This document shows positions 16,893-16,960 of a DNA stretch of 16,960 bases, one piece after another. Source of the stretch: Planctomycetaceae bacterium (GTDB lineage: Bacteria; Planctomycetota; Planctomycetia; Planctomycetales; Planctomycetaceae); the NCBI GenBank assembly GCA_003503535.1, contig DOCI01000185.1:10810-27769 (forward strand). The letters are read 5' to 3'. Numbering within the stretch: position 1 is the first letter of the stretch; every line of letters begins with the position of its first letter. The notes beneath the pieces were generated by a model. That model worked only from the letters and a program-made list of their open reading frames with translations. It had not been told where the DNA came from and ran no database searches. Both the position numbers and the translations under genes were made by a program.

Positions 16893-16960
16893 ATGCTGAA
16901 AAGACGTGGATTCACCCTGATCGAACTTTTGGTCGTGATCGCAATCATTGCCATTCTGGT
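16893..16960 (+). CDS. DUF1559 pseudopilin-like protein, 5' end only
   Basis: The first 22 codons before the window ends give M-L-K-R-R-G/F-T-L-I-E and then [11 protein letters not shown]. This is a prepilin-like leader with the peptidase site G6/F7 and Glu at mature position +5, nearly identical after the cleavage site to the gene at 3-998. The ATG has GGAG at 16882-16885 with 7 bases between, which supports the start. The rest lies outside the window, so the DUF1559 assignment rests on the leader alone and on the family's abundance in planctomycetes. Confidence 0.85.
   Translation, partial: MLKRRGFTLIELLVVIAIIAIL

Overview
The window looks like chromosome of a planctomycete, probably Planctomycetaceae and possibly close to Gimesia; the genus is a guess from gene content and a GC content near 50 percent. 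The evidence is a set of families typical of that phylum: DUF1559 pseudopilin-like proteins at both ends (3-998 complete, 16893 onward cut by the window edge), two DUF1501 proteins with twin-arginine leaders, and two DUF1549/DUF1553 (PSCyt2/PSD1) proteins with CxxCH heme motifs, one of which also has an N-terminal PSCyt1 cytochrome domain.

Left end (1-1576, plus strand): a DUF1559 gene, a candidate intrinsic terminator, and a small lipoprotein gene. This gene pair is common in planctomycetes.

Centre (1734-11845, minus strand): five genes with gaps of 51-117 bases, read from right to left. They are PSCyt1-DUF1549-DUF1553, DUF1501, a WD40 propeller without a signal peptide, a second DUF1549/DUF1553 protein with a coiled coil of about 375 residues inserted in it, and a second DUF1501. 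The operon therefore holds two copies of the heme-protein plus exported-DUF1501 module on either side of one WD40 gene. Its biochemical role is not established. This is the best candidate for an undescribed system in the window.

Right of centre (12068-15062, minus strand): an intact glutamate decarboxylase gene (gadB-like), followed by a YrhK-like six-helix membrane protein gene whose reading frame appears broken by one missing base near 13283, followed by a decayed 5' fragment of a cyclic beta-1,2-glucan synthetase gene. This looks like a three-gene stress or osmoadaptation cluster in which the two downstream members are decaying.

Right end (15063-16960): a 338-base gap that may hold coding relics, a secreted protein of unknown family (15401-16273, minus), a 619-base AT-rich gap with two hairpins, and the first 22 codons of another DUF1559 gene. 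No tRNA, rRNA, CRISPR array, transposase or insertion sequence was found.
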